Source: an uncultured Pseudomonadales bacterium
GTDB taxonomy: Bacteria > Pseudomonadota > Gammaproteobacteria > Pseudomonadales > Azotimanducaceae
NCBI GenBank assembly: GCA_951813515.1
Contig: OX638346.1
Location: 4,085,617-4,149,616, forward strand
Reading direction: 5' to 3'
Length of the DNA stretch: 64,000 nt
The position numbers and the translations under genes are program-made. How positions within the stretch are numbered: position 1 is the first letter of the stretch; each line of letters opens with the position of its first letter. Below are positions 17,325-25,453 of this stretch, piece after piece. A model generated the notes under the pieces. It did no database searches and was not told the DNA's origin. It saw nothing but the letters and a program-made list of their open reading frames with translations.

Positions 17325-19364
17325 ATGGAAGACGCCAGGGCGACGATCAAACCCGTAGCATTCCGGCCCACCGCGCCGGACGGCAGACGGAAGATCATCC
17401 GCCTCAACGCGTGGCAGTTGGCGGGAATCGTGCTTGCCGTCGCCGCCGCCTGGTTCCTGTGGTTCATGTTCACCGCGAAGTCGGTTCGGTTCGAGTTGAC
17501 TCCACCGGCCGACGACGTGGTAGTGGACGGTGGTTTCCAACTGCGTATCGGCGAGATCAGCCTGTTGCGGGAAGGCCATTACCGCCTCCGGGCCGAGGCG
17601 CCTGGCTACTACCCCCTGGAAGTGGATGTGGATGTCGGCCCCGACCGCAACCAGGAGTTCGCCTACGCAATGGCGCCGCTCCCTGGCCGCGTCACGTTCG
17701 CATCTTCGCCCGCAGGTGCCCGAGTGCTCGTCGACGGAGAAGACATCGGGGAGACCCCGTTGACGTCGGACGTGGACGCCGGCTCCCGCGCGGTTGTGAT
17801 CACCAAGGAGAACTACCAGCCCGCGTATCTCGGCGTCGATGTCGAAGGACGTCAATTGCCCCAGTCTGTCGATGCCGAACTGCTTCCGGACTGGGCCGAC
17901 GTCACCATTCCTTCAATCCCTTCCGGGGCTGCCATCAGCGTAGACGGAGACCAGGTCGGTGCGACGCCCGGCCCGGTTCCCGTTCCGTCCGGCGAGCGCA
18001 GGATCCTCGTCAAGCTGCCGGGCTACAAGGGCTGGCGCGACATTCTGCAGGTTACGGCAGGACAGCCGCTGACGCTGTCCGAGATCAGGCTCGAGCGTGC
18101 CGACGGCCTGCTCTCGGTCCGTTCGTCGCCGCGCGGCGCCAGCGTCACCGTTGACGGACAATATGAAGGACTCACCCCCATCGAAATTGCGGTCGCGCCC
18201 GGCACCGCACTCGGCGTCCGCGTATTCAAGGTGGGCTACGCGCCGGTCGAACGCAGCATTCGCGTCGAGTCCGGAACCGAGCGCGCGATGTCCGTGGAAC
18301 TGGAGGCGCTCACCGGTACACTCGTGGTCGTCGCGGAACCCGGCGATGCCGAGCTCTGGATCGACGGCAAGCGTGCCGGCGAACTCGGCGAACCCATCAC
18401 CCTTCCCGCCGTTCCCCACGAGATCGAGCTAACGAAGGAGGGCTACGCCGGCTACCGCAAGACCGTGATGCCCCAGCCTGGCTTTTCGCAGGAGGTGAAG
18501 GTTCGGCTTCTGACCGTGGCCGAGGCCCGGCTCGCGCGCCTGAAACCATCGATCACCACCGCCCTCGGCCAGGAATTGCTACTTTTCCAGCCCTCGCCCA
18601 TACAGCTTGGCGCGTCGCGTAGAGAACCCGGCAGGCGCGCCAACGAAGTCCTGCGCGACGTCGATCTTTCCCGCCTGTTCTACATCGGCACCAAGGAAGT
18701 CACCAACGCCGAGTTCCGCAGATTTGCGTCGGGACACTCGTCGGGAAGGTTCCAGGACGCCGATCTGGATCGTGACGATCTGCCGGCTTCCAACGTCTCC
18801 TGGGAGGAGGCGGCCCTGTTCTGCAACTGGTTGTCTTCGCAGGAAGGGAAAGACCCGTTCTACGAGGAGGAGTTCGGCAGCATAGTAGGAATCAACTCCG
18901 GCTCGCTTGGATACCGCCTGCCCACCGAAGCCGAGTGGGCGTGGGCTGCTCGCCATGTGGATGATGCATCGCCACTGCTGCGCTTTCCCTGGGGCGACCG
19001 CCTGCCGCCTCCCAGCCGTCACGGCAACTACGCCGACCGTGCCGCTGCCCATGTCGTCGGGCGCATCATCTTCGGCTATAACGACAACTACATCGGTCCC
19101 GCGCCGGTCGGTACATTCGGGCCGAACGCGAAACAGTTGTACGACCTTGGAGGTAACGTCGCCGAATGGGTGCACGACTACTACGAGATACCGGCGCCGG
19201 GCCAAAGCCTGAACCCGCTCGGGCCGCACGAGGGCGACTATCACGTGATCAGGGGTTCGAGCTGGATGCACGGGACGCTTACCGAGTTGCGCCTGTCCTT
19301 TCGCGACTACGGCGCCAAGGGCCGGAACGACGTCGGGTTCCGCCTCGCACGTTTCGCGGAGTAA
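17325..19364 (+). CDS. PEGA-repeat membrane protein with C-terminal SUMF1/FGE-like domain
   Basis: 679 residues. Membrane helix at about 30-50 (WQLAGIVLAVAAAWFLWFMF), so the bulk is periplasmic. Five or so PEGA repeats fill about 55-405; each has the hallmark of a short beta hairpin plus Gly (SSPAGARVLVDGEDIGETPL; SSPRGASVTVDGQYEGLTPI). Residues about 415-679 form a formylglycine-generating-enzyme (SUMF1) domain: KEVTNAEFRRFAS, VSWEEAALFCNWL, YRLPTEAEWAWAARH, GGNVAEWVHDYYE, VIRGSSW and NDVGFRLAR. The paired catalytic Cys of true FGE enzymes near the C-terminus are absent (LRLSFRDYG occupies the place), so this is probably a binding or structural version. AAGGAA lies eight bases before the ATG. 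Confidence 0.88.
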   Translation: MEDARATIKPVAFRPTAPDGRRKIIRLNAWQLAGIVLAVAAAWFLWFMFTAKSVRFELTPPADDVVVDGGFQLRIGEISLLREGHYRLRAEAPGYYPLEVDVDVGPDRNQEFAYAMAPLPGRVTFASSPAGARVLVDGEDIGETPLTSDVDAGSRAVVITKENYQPAYLGVDVEGRQLPQSVDAELLPDWADVTIPSIPSGAAISVDGDQVGATPGPVPVPSGERRILVKLPGYKGWRDILQVTAGQPLTLSEIRLERADGLLSVRSSPRGASVTVDGQYEGLTPIEIAVAPGTALGVRVFKVGYAPVERSIRVESGTERAMSVELEALTGTLVVVAEPGDAELWIDGKRAGELGEPITLPAVPHEIELTKEGYAGYRKTVMPQPGFSQEVKVRLLTVAEARLARLKPSITTALGQELLLFQPSPIQLGASRREPGRRANEVLRDVDLSRLFYIGTKEVTNAEFRRFASGHSSGRFQDADLDRDDLPASNVSWEEAALFCNWLSSQEGKDPFYEEEFGSIVGINSGSLGYRLPTEAEWAWAARHVDDASPLLRFPWGDRLPPPSRHGNYADRAAAHVVGRIIFGYNDNYIGPAPVGTFGPNAKQLYDLGGNVAEWVHDYYEIPAPGQSLNPLGPHEGDYHVIRGSSWMHGTLTELRLSFRDYGAKGRNDVGFRLARFAE

Positions 19365-19368
19365 TGCG

Positions 19369-19665
19369 ATGACGGACCAGATTGTATGGAACAATCGTCG
19401 CCGGGGAGCGTCGACCGGGGCACTGTTGCTGTGTTGCGCACTCGGCGTCAGCGCCTGGGCAGCGGAAGATTCGGAACCCCCGGATCAACCGACCGCCGCA
19501 GACACGGAGGAGATCGATTCCGAGGCCTCAGCCGACATCGAGGCCACCGCAGAGGCGCAGGTGGAGGAAGGCGCCGAGCCGCCGCCAGGCGAATCCCCCG
19601 AAATCTTCATCCCAACCGAGGACATCTCGGAGAGTATCGCCGTAAAGTTCCCCGTGGATATCTAG
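19369..19665 (+). CDS. Small acidic exported protein
   Basis: 98 residues with a signal peptide (RGASTGALLLCCALGVSAWA, cleavage about residue 32) and a mature part rich in Glu, Asp, Ala and Pro, ending IAVKFPVDI. Nearly no predicted fold: probably an intrinsically disordered periplasmic linker. It begins four bases after the PEGA-SUMF1 stop with GGAG correctly placed, so it is translated as part of the cluster. No family recognised. Confidence 0.65.
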   Translation: MTDQIVWNNRRRGASTGALLLCCALGVSAWAAEDSEPPDQPTAADTEEIDSEASADIEATAEAQVEEGAEPPPGESPEIFIPTEDISESIAVKFPVDI

Positions 19666-19678
19666 GTCACCCGCACTT

Positions 19679-20467
19679 ATGAAAAACTTCGAATTCTTCT
19701 ACCAGATCATCGCGCTCGTCGCGGCCGTCATCCTCGTGCACCTGGTCTACGTCACGATGATCCGGCCCAATGCGGAAGCCATCCTGGAGGTCCGCGCGCA
19801 GAGCGCGGCGATGGGCGAACCCATCGCCGACGACCGGTCCCTCTACGTGGTGTTGCGCGACTACGAGCAGGAGTTCTGCTTCATCCTGGGGTTGTGGGCC
19901 ATGGCGATTGTCGGTTTCAAGGCGCGCAACTCGTTCAAGGAGCGCCGCCTGTTCGAGCAGGAGATGATCCGGGTGAGCGAGGGCTTGAGCATTCTGCCGG
20001 AGGATACGCGCGAATATGCGCGACCGTTGCAGGCCCTGCCCGACCGCGTGCGCGAGCAACTGCTCCCCCGTGCGCTGCTGGCGGCACTACAGCGTTTCTC
20101 ATCGACCCGAAACGTGCAGGATGTCTCGGAAGCCATCCGCCAGGTGTGTGCCGCCGAGTCCGACCGGCTGGACAGCGAACTGTCGATCGTCCGCTATATC
20201 GCCTGGGCGATTCCTTCCATCGGCTTCATCGGCACCGTGCGCGGCATCGGCAACGCGCTTGGACAGGCGCACGAAGCGGTGGCCGGCAACATTGCCGGCG
20301 TCACGGAAAACCTGGGGGTTGCGTTCAACTCCACCTTCGTTGCCCTGGTGATCAGCATCCTCGTCATGTTCCTGGTGCACCAGGTGCAACTGGTGCAGGA
20401 GCGCCTGGTGTTCGATACCCAGAACTACTGCGATCAGCAACTGGTTCGCCACATGCAGGTGCGTTGA
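19679..20467 (+). CDS. MotA/TolQ/ExbB-type proton-channel protein
   Basis: 262 residues. Helices at about 8-28 and 66-81, a large cytoplasmic loop, then two C-terminal helices at about 172-190 and 214-236. The last two carry the family signature: AIPSIGFIGTVRGIGNAL and, after a short loop, NLGVAFNSTFVALVISIL, with the Thr/Ser residues that line the ion path in ExbB, TolQ and MotA. These proteins form a pentamer around two B-subunits and drive motion with the proton or sodium gradient. No ExbD, TolR or MotB gene lies next to it; the vWA proteins downstream carry a B-subunit-like helix and are the obvious partners. Only a weak ribosome site is visible. Confidence 0.9.
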   Translation: MKNFEFFYQIIALVAAVILVHLVYVTMIRPNAEAILEVRAQSAAMGEPIADDRSLYVVLRDYEQEFCFILGLWAMAIVGFKARNSFKERRLFEQEMIRVSEGLSILPEDTREYARPLQALPDRVREQLLPRALLAALQRFSSTRNVQDVSEAIRQVCAAESDRLDSELSIVRYIAWAIPSIGFIGTVRGIGNALGQAHEAVAGNIAGVTENLGVAFNSTFVALVISILVMFLVHQVQLVQERLVFDTQNYCDQQLVRHMQVR

Positions 20468-20469
20468 CG

Positions 20470-21729
20470 ATGTGGGTACTCGAACTCAACGATGCGGAAA
20501 TCGCGGCCTCAAGGGATGGAGGCGTGCACTACCGGGAGCCCGGCGTGGCCTTGCTGGAGCGCCAACCGGTCTTCGGGGATGCGGCCCTCGCCGCCGCGCG
20601 CCTGCGACCCAGGCAGTTCCAGAGCCAGTATTTCGCCCGCATGAACGCCGAGCCGGTCGTTCCCGGCATATCCGGCATCGCAAACCAGGCCGACCTGGCG
20701 TACCAGCACTTGCGCCACATCAAGGCCGCAGCCAGCATCGGCGACGAGGATGAACTCTTCGTCTCAGTCCCCAGCACAAGCTCACCCGAACAACTCGGAC
20801 TGCTTCTCGGCATCGCCCAGGAGGCGAAGCTCAATGTCCGCGCCGTGATCGACTCGGCGGTCGCCGCGGCAAGTTCCGCGCGGTTGCCCGAACGATGCGT
20901 GCTCATCGATGTGCTCCTGCATGGCGCGGTAGCCGTGGACCTGGCCATTGCCGACAACGCGCGCCGGGAAAGCGCGCGCGAAGTCCCTGACGTCGGCCTT
21001 CTGCAGTTGCTGGAAGGCTGGGTGGATGCGGTGGCCGACCGTTTTGTCGGCGAGACGCGGCTCGACCCGCTGCGCGTCGCCGAAACCGAACAGCAGGTGT
21101 TCGACCAGGTGTTCGCGCAAGTCCTGAAAGAAGACGCCGTCGAGTTGTCGGTGGGCGTCGAACATCGGAGCGGCGAGCGTCGCATCCGCTTGCCGGCCAC
21201 GGCGCTGGCGGACAAATCGGCCCAACGCTACGACCTCCTCGCTCGGCGAATCGGCGCCGCCTCCACTCTCGCGCTGACACACCGCGCAGCGCGCCTGCCT
21301 GGCCTGGCGGACCGACTGCGGACGTCGGGCCACCGATTGATTCTGCTGGACCCGGACGCGGTCCGGGATGGCATATGGGAGTGCGCCGACGTCCTCCGGG
21401 GCGACGACGAGATTGCGTTCATTTCGTCGCTGCCGGCGAACAGCCAAGCGGCGGCACCGGAAGAGATTCCGCCGACCCACATTCTCTGCGACGCCATGGC
21501 GGTACCGCTCGGCGATGACTTCCACGCCAGTCGCCACCCCCGCGCGAACGCCCTCGGCGATGCATTCCGCATCGTGCGCCGCACGAGTGGCCATTACGTC
21601 GTGCCCGGCGCCGAAGCGCAGGTGATCCTCAACGAGCACGCCCTCGTCGCCGATACGCGCGTCTCTCTCGGCGACTCGATCAGGTGCCGGAAACTGGAGT
21701 TCACGGTCATCCATCTCGAGGGGAAATGA
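20470..21729 (+). CDS. Actin/Hsp70-fold protein with possible C-terminal FHA-like domain
   Basis: 419 residues, starting two bases after the channel gene's stop. The N-terminal about 230 residues show an actin-like ATPase topology: LELNDAEIAASRDGG as a degenerate phosphate-1 strand, GVALLE and VFGDAAL as in Hsp70-like proteins, LFVSVPSTSSPEQLGLLLGIAQEAKLNVRAVIDSAVAA, and CVLIDVLLHGAVAVDLAI as phosphate-2. The Asp/Gly residues needed for ATP hydrolysis are only partly kept, so it may bind but not hydrolyse nucleotide. The last 80 residues (GHYVVPGAEAQVILNE, RVSLGDSIRC) resemble an FHA or T3SS-YscD-like beta sandwich. No membrane segment, so it should sit on the cytoplasmic side of the stator. 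Weakly conserved; the fold call is mine. Confidence 0.65.
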   Translation: MWVLELNDAEIAASRDGGVHYREPGVALLERQPVFGDAALAAARLRPRQFQSQYFARMNAEPVVPGISGIANQADLAYQHLRHIKAAASIGDEDELFVSVPSTSSPEQLGLLLGIAQEAKLNVRAVIDSAVAAASSARLPERCVLIDVLLHGAVAVDLAIADNARRESAREVPDVGLLQLLEGWVDAVADRFVGETRLDPLRVAETEQQVFDQVFAQVLKEDAVELSVGVEHRSGERRIRLPATALADKSAQRYDLLARRIGAASTLALTHRAARLPGLADRLRTSGHRLILLDPDAVRDGIWECADVLRGDDEIAFISSLPANSQAAAPEEIPPTHILCDAMAVPLGDDFHASRHPRANALGDAFRIVRRTSGHYVVPGAEAQVILNEHALVADTRVSLGDSIRCRKLEFTVIHLEGK

Positions 21730-21732
21730 GCG

Positions 21733-22824
21733 ATGGCGCAGTATTCCAAGCGACGCACAACCAATGTCTTTTCGCTCTCGTTCCTGGACGTCATGTCATG
21801 CGGATTCGGCGCCACCGTGCTGGTGTTCCTCATCATCAACCACGAAGTTGACGACGAGATCAAGGAGGTCAATCGGGACCTGCTGTCGGAACTGCGCCTG
21901 CTCAACTACGAAATCAACTCCGGTACGCCCAACCTGACCGAGTTGGAGAAACGGCTCGAGGACGTCAAGGCCCGGATCGCCCAAGCCAAGCGACTGCGGC
22001 TCGCCACCGTGGAAGATGCGGAACGCCAGCGCGAAGAACTCGAAACGCTCGAAGCGATGACGACAACGCAACGCAAGAGCCTGGAAGAACTGATGGCCGA
22101 AGTCGACATGCGCGAAGAGGAAGTCGAACGGCTCAAGTCCGCCGAAGAAAAGGAAGACGGGCGGGCGAACATCGAGATCGAAGGCCAGGGCGACCGGCAG
22201 TATCTCACCGGGCTGTTTGTTGGCGGCACGCACATATTGATCGCCGTGGATGCCTCCGCCAGCATGCTCGACAACACGCTCATCAACGTTATCCGGCGCC
22301 GGAACATGTCGGTTTCGCGCCAGCTTCAATCGTCGAAATGGCAACGCGCCGTGCGCACCGTGGAGTGGCTCGCCTCGCAGCTTCCGCTGGAGAGCTACTA
22401 CCAGATTGTCCGCTTCAACACCGAGGCCGAGACGGTGTTGCCTTCGGACGATTGGCACTCCGCGATCGACGCGGGAATCCTGGCCGACGCGATCGATACG
22501 CTGCGCGAGACGCCCCCGGCGGACGGCACCAACCTCGCGAACCTGTTCAGCGCCATCGACAGCATGGATCCCCTGCCTGACAACGTGATGCTGATCATCG
22601 ACAGCCTCCCCACCCAGGGCAGGACGCCGCCGCGCTCGCCCACCGTAACCGGGCGGGAGCGGATGAGTTACTTCGTGGAGGCGACGAGAAGGCTGCCTCG
22701 CAACGTACCGGTGAACGTCATCATGTTTCCGATGGAGGGGGATCCCCTGGCGGCGGGCGCCTACTGGAGCCTCGCGCAACGCACCGGCGGCGTCTATCTG
22801 GCACCATCGGAGGACTGGCCATGA
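21733..22824 (+). CDS. vWA protein with MotB/ExbD-like membrane helix (vWA-1)
   Basis: 363 residues. A short basic N-terminus leads to one membrane helix at about 13-37 containing SLSFLDVMSCGFGA; Asp19 sits at the cytoplasmic end of the helix like the proton-carrying Asp of MotB and ExbD. Residues about 40-145 are a long charged coiled coil. The vWA domain follows with a full MIDAS: Asp173, Ser175 and Ser177 in VDASASM, Thr266 in ADGTNLAN and Asp290 in LIIDSLP. By topology the vWA head is periplasmic. AGGGGAA seven bases before the ATG is a good ribosome site. It probably pairs with the ExbB-type channel at 19679. Confidence 0.85.
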   Translation: MAQYSKRRTTNVFSLSFLDVMSCGFGATVLVFLIINHEVDDEIKEVNRDLLSELRLLNYEINSGTPNLTELEKRLEDVKARIAQAKRLRLATVEDAERQREELETLEAMTTTQRKSLEELMAEVDMREEEVERLKSAEEKEDGRANIEIEGQGDRQYLTGLFVGGTHILIAVDASASMLDNTLINVIRRRNMSVSRQLQSSKWQRAVRTVEWLASQLPLESYYQIVRFNTEAETVLPSDDWHSAIDAGILADAIDTLRETPPADGTNLANLFSAIDSMDPLPDNVMLIIDSLPTQGRTPPRSPTVTGRERMSYFVEATRRLPRNVPVNVIMFPMEGDPLAAGAYWSLAQRTGGVYLAPSEDWP

Positions 22825-23039
22825 AAGTGCCCCACAGCCGTCACCTCCGGTTCCGCCTGTGGCCCGGCCCCGCTCATCGCCCATGCAACAAGCGCCCCAG
22901 ATCGCTGTCGCTCCCCGGAGGCGTTTGTTCCATGCCAGTGCCCCACAGCCGTCACCTCCGGTTCCGCCTGTGGCCCGGCCCCGCTCGTCGCCCATGCAAC
23001 AAGCGCCCCAGATCGCGGCCGCTCCCCGGAGGCGTTTGA
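22821..23039 (+). CDS. 72-codon ORF made of two 37-residue repeats between vWA genes
   Basis: Begins with an ATGA overlap on the vWA-1 stop and ends three bases before the vWA-2 ATG, so ribosomes could pass through it. Its two halves are near-identical (each about PHSRHLRFRLWPGPA.RPCNKRPRS), very basic, Arg/Pro-rich, with one Cys per unit in the body. No signal peptide or known fold. It could be a small basic protein, a translational-coupling leader, or repeat DNA that happens to be open. The copy in front of vWA-3 has diverged, so selection on the peptide looks weak. Confidence 0.35.
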   Translation: MKVPHSRHLRFRLWPGPAHRPCNKRPRSLSLPGGVCSMPVPHSRHLRFRLWPGPARRPCNKRPRSRPLPGGV

Positions 23040-23041
23040 TC
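22821..23041 (+). repeat. 111-bp direct repeats, each ending in a ribosome site and ATG
   Basis: Unit A 22821-22931 (111 bases) and unit B 22932-23041 (110 bases) are about 95 percent alike. Each starts with ATG and ends in a GGAGG followed about nine to eleven bases later by the ATG of whatever comes next, so the unit carries its own initiation region. Related units recur at 24200-24310 and, more diverged, 24311-24423. Confidence 0.8.
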
Positions 23042-24043
23042 ATGAAAGTTCTCCGAAGACGCGAAATCGAACAGTTCAGCCTGTCGTTTCTCGACGTCAT
23101 CTGCTGCGGTTTCGGCGCGATCGTGCTGCTGCTGATCATCACCAAGACCATGCAACCCATGGTGCTTGAGAAGACGACCGTCGATCTCGATGGCCAGGTC
23201 GCGGCGAAGAGAGAAGCCGTCAATACCATCCAGGGGCAGACGAGGATCGTAACGCGCCAGATCTCGGATGAGCAGCGCCAGCTCGACATGGTCCTCGAAC
23301 TGCTTGCGCGGGCAAGGCGGGAGCTATCGGAGATCCTCGGTGAGTTCGCGTCCACCAATGAACAGGCGGACGAGCAGGCGATCGAAAACAGCCGCCTGAA
23401 GGCAGCGAAACAGACCCTTTCGGAAGAGATGACGCGCCTGCTCGGCCAGGGCTTCAAGCGGGATAGCAGGGTGATCGGCGGCATCACTGTCGACTCCGAA
23501 TACATCATCTTCGTCATCGACACCTCGGGCACCATGCAGAACCACGCGTGGCCCCACGCTATCCGCAAGGTGAGCGAAACCCTCGACATCTATCCCGACG
23601 TCAAGGGAATTCAGGTCATGAACGACATGGGCGACTACATGTTTCCGAATTTTCGCGGTCAGTGGATTCCCGACTCTCCGGAGCGCCGCAGGGCAATCAT
23701 GACGCGCCTCGCAACCTGGGCGCCCTACAGCAACTCGAGCCCGGTGGAGGGCATCGAGCAGGCCATCCAGACGTTCCGTTCTCCGGACAAGAAGATCAGC
23801 ATCTACGTGTTCGGAGACGACTTCTCGACCCGGGACACCATCGAGGCGGTGGTCGACCGGGTGGACATCATGAACGCCCCAGGCCCGGACGGAAGCCGTC
23901 GAGTCCGAATCCACGGAGTGGGGTTTCCGGTGATCTTTCAACTGGACAGCCAGGCGGCCTCGGGTTTCCGTTACGCCGCGCTAATGCGGGAACTGACGTT
24001 TCGCAACGACGGCACCTTTGTGGGGCTACCGAGTTTGCAGTAG
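23042..24043 (+). CDS. vWA protein with MotB/ExbD-like membrane helix (vWA-2)
   Basis: 333 residues from the ATG at 23042 behind GGAGG; an upstream open stretch in frame is repeat DNA. Layout as vWA-1: membrane helix at about 12-34 (FSLSFLDVICCGFGA, Asp18), coiled coil about 45-135, then a vWA domain starting at YIIFVIDTSGTM (Asp160, Ser162, Thr164). The second MIDAS element is altered: NSSPVEGIEQAI lacks the usual Thr, and YVFGDDF supplies the Asp. The vWA core also has unusual inserts (MNDMGDYMFPNFRG). Shares the helix motif with vWA-1 but little else, so these are two distinct B-type subunits, not recent copies. Confidence 0.85.
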   Translation: MKVLRRREIEQFSLSFLDVICCGFGAIVLLLIITKTMQPMVLEKTTVDLDGQVAAKREAVNTIQGQTRIVTRQISDEQRQLDMVLELLARARRELSEILGEFASTNEQADEQAIENSRLKAAKQTLSEEMTRLLGQGFKRDSRVIGGITVDSEYIIFVIDTSGTMQNHAWPHAIRKVSETLDIYPDVKGIQVMNDMGDYMFPNFRGQWIPDSPERRRAIMTRLATWAPYSNSSPVEGIEQAIQTFRSPDKKISIYVFGDDFSTRDTIEAVVDRVDIMNAPGPDGSRRVRIHGVGFPVIFQLDSQAASGFRYAALMRELTFRNDGTFVGLPSLQ

Positions 24044-24199
24044 TCCCTGACCGCAGGAACCTATCGATCTCATGATGACCCGCTTCACCAACGCCCCGAC
24101 GCAAACTGTGACGAAGGCTGTGCGCCCGGGGCTCGTGCCCTACTGGAGCCTCGCGCAACGCACCGGCGGCGTCTGCCTGGCGCCATCGGAGGACTGGCC
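24044..24199 (+). repeat. Tandem-duplication junction with a 43-codon chimeric ORF
   Basis: The ORF 24072-24203 begins like the downstream lipoprotein gene (MMTRFTNAPTQTVTKAVRPG) and at LVP switches to the last 20 residues of vWA-1 (YWSLAQRTGGVCLAPSEDWP). This is the expected scar of a tandem duplication that joined the start of the 25454 gene to the end of vWA-1. The fusion point is at GCTCGTGCCC/TACTGGAGCC, about base 24140. It overlaps the next repeat ORF by ATGA, exactly as vWA-1 does upstream. Confidence 0.85.
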
Positions 24200-24423
24200 A
24201 TGAAAGTGCCCCTCAACCGTCGCCTCCGGCTCCGCCTGTGGCCCGGCCCCGCTCGTCGCCCATGCAACAAGCGCCCCAAGTCGCTGCCGCTCCCCAGAGG
24301 CGTTTGTTCCATGCCAGCGCCCCACAACCGTCGCCTGTCGGCGCCGCTCGCGGCCCGGCCCCGCTCGTCGATCATGCAACAACCACCCCCGGTCGCTAAA
24401 ACGCGCCCGGAGGCATTTGGTCC
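24200..24423 (+). repeat. Second pair of 111-bp-type repeats before vWA-3
   Basis: Unit C 24200-24310 is a close copy of units A/B upstream of vWA-2. Unit D 24311-24423 (113 bases) is diverged but keeps an ATG start and the GGAGG-like end before the vWA-3 ATG at 24424. An ORF of 75 codons spans both (24200-24427) and overlaps vWA-3 by ATGA. The 24044-24423 stretch therefore holds only duplication debris, no independent gene that I can defend. Confidence 0.75.
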
Positions 24424-25425
24424 ATGAAAGTCCTTCGGAGGCGAGAAATCGAACAGTTCAGCCTGTCGTTTCTCGACGTCATCTGCTGCGGTTTCGGCGC
24501 GATCGTGCTGCTGCTGATCATCACCAAGACCATGCAACCCATGGTGCTGGAGCAGACGACCGTCGACCTCGATGGTCAGGTCGCGGCGAAGAGAGAAGCC
24601 GTCAATACCATCCAGGGGCAGACGAGGACCGTAACGCGCCAGATCTCCGATGAGCAGCGCCAGCTCGACATGGTCCTCGAACTGCTTGCGCGGGCAAGGC
24701 GGGAGCTATCGGAGATCCTCGGTGAGTTCGCGTCCACCAAGGAACAGGCGGACGAGCAGGCGATCGAAAACAGCCGCCTGAAGGCAGCGAAACAGACCCT
24801 GTCGGAAGAGATGACGCGCCTGCTCGGCCAGGGTTTCAAGCGGGATAGCAACGTGATCGGCGGCATCACTGTCGACTCCGAGTACATCATCTTCGTCATC
24901 GACACCTCGGGCAGCATGCAGACCCACGCGTGGCCTCACGCTGTCCGCAAGGTGAGCGAGACCCTCAACATCTATCCCGACGTCAAGGGAATCCAGGTCA
25001 TGAACGACATGGGCGACTACATGTTCCCGAACTTTCGCGGTCAGTGGATTCCCGACTCTCCGGAGCGCCGCAGGGCAATCATGACACGCCTCGCAACCTG
25101 GGCGCCCTACAGCAACTCCAGCCCCGTGGAAGGCATCGAGCAGGCCATCCAGACATTCTGGTCTCCGGACAAGAAGATCAGCATCTACGTGTTCGGAGAC
25201 GACTTCTCGACCCGGGACACCATCGAGGCGGTGGTCGACCGTGTGGACATCATGAACGCCGCGGGCCCGGACGGAAGCCGTCGAGTCCGAATCCACGGAG
25301 TGGGGTTTCCGGTGATCTTTCAACTGGACAGCCAGGCGGCCTCGGGCTTCCGTTACGCAGCGCTAATGCGGGAACTGGCATTCCGCAACGACGGTACCTT
25401 TGTGGGGCTACCGAGTTTGCAGTAG
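24424..25425 (+). CDS. vWA protein, tandem duplicate of vWA-2 (vWA-3)
   Basis: 333 residues, differing from vWA-2 at eleven positions by my count (about 97 percent identity) with no gaps. Four of the eleven changes fall within residues 164-182, beside the MIDAS loop: Thr164 to Ser, Asn167 to Thr, Ile174 to Val and Asp182 to Asn. Membrane helix, buried Asp18 and coiled coil are unchanged. The copy is intact and has its own ribosome site, so it is probably expressed. Either a recent duplication not yet purged, or dosage/heterodimer formation under selection. Confidence 0.85.
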   Translation: MKVLRRREIEQFSLSFLDVICCGFGAIVLLLIITKTMQPMVLEQTTVDLDGQVAAKREAVNTIQGQTRTVTRQISDEQRQLDMVLELLARARRELSEILGEFASTKEQADEQAIENSRLKAAKQTLSEEMTRLLGQGFKRDSNVIGGITVDSEYIIFVIDTSGSMQTHAWPHAVRKVSETLNIYPDVKGIQVMNDMGDYMFPNFRGQWIPDSPERRRAIMTRLATWAPYSNSSPVEGIEQAIQTFWSPDKKISIYVFGDDFSTRDTIEAVVDRVDIMNAAGPDGSRRVRIHGVGFPVIFQLDSQAASGFRYAALMRELAFRNDGTFVGLPSLQ

Positions 25426-25453
25426 TCTCTGACCACATGAACCTACCCACCTC

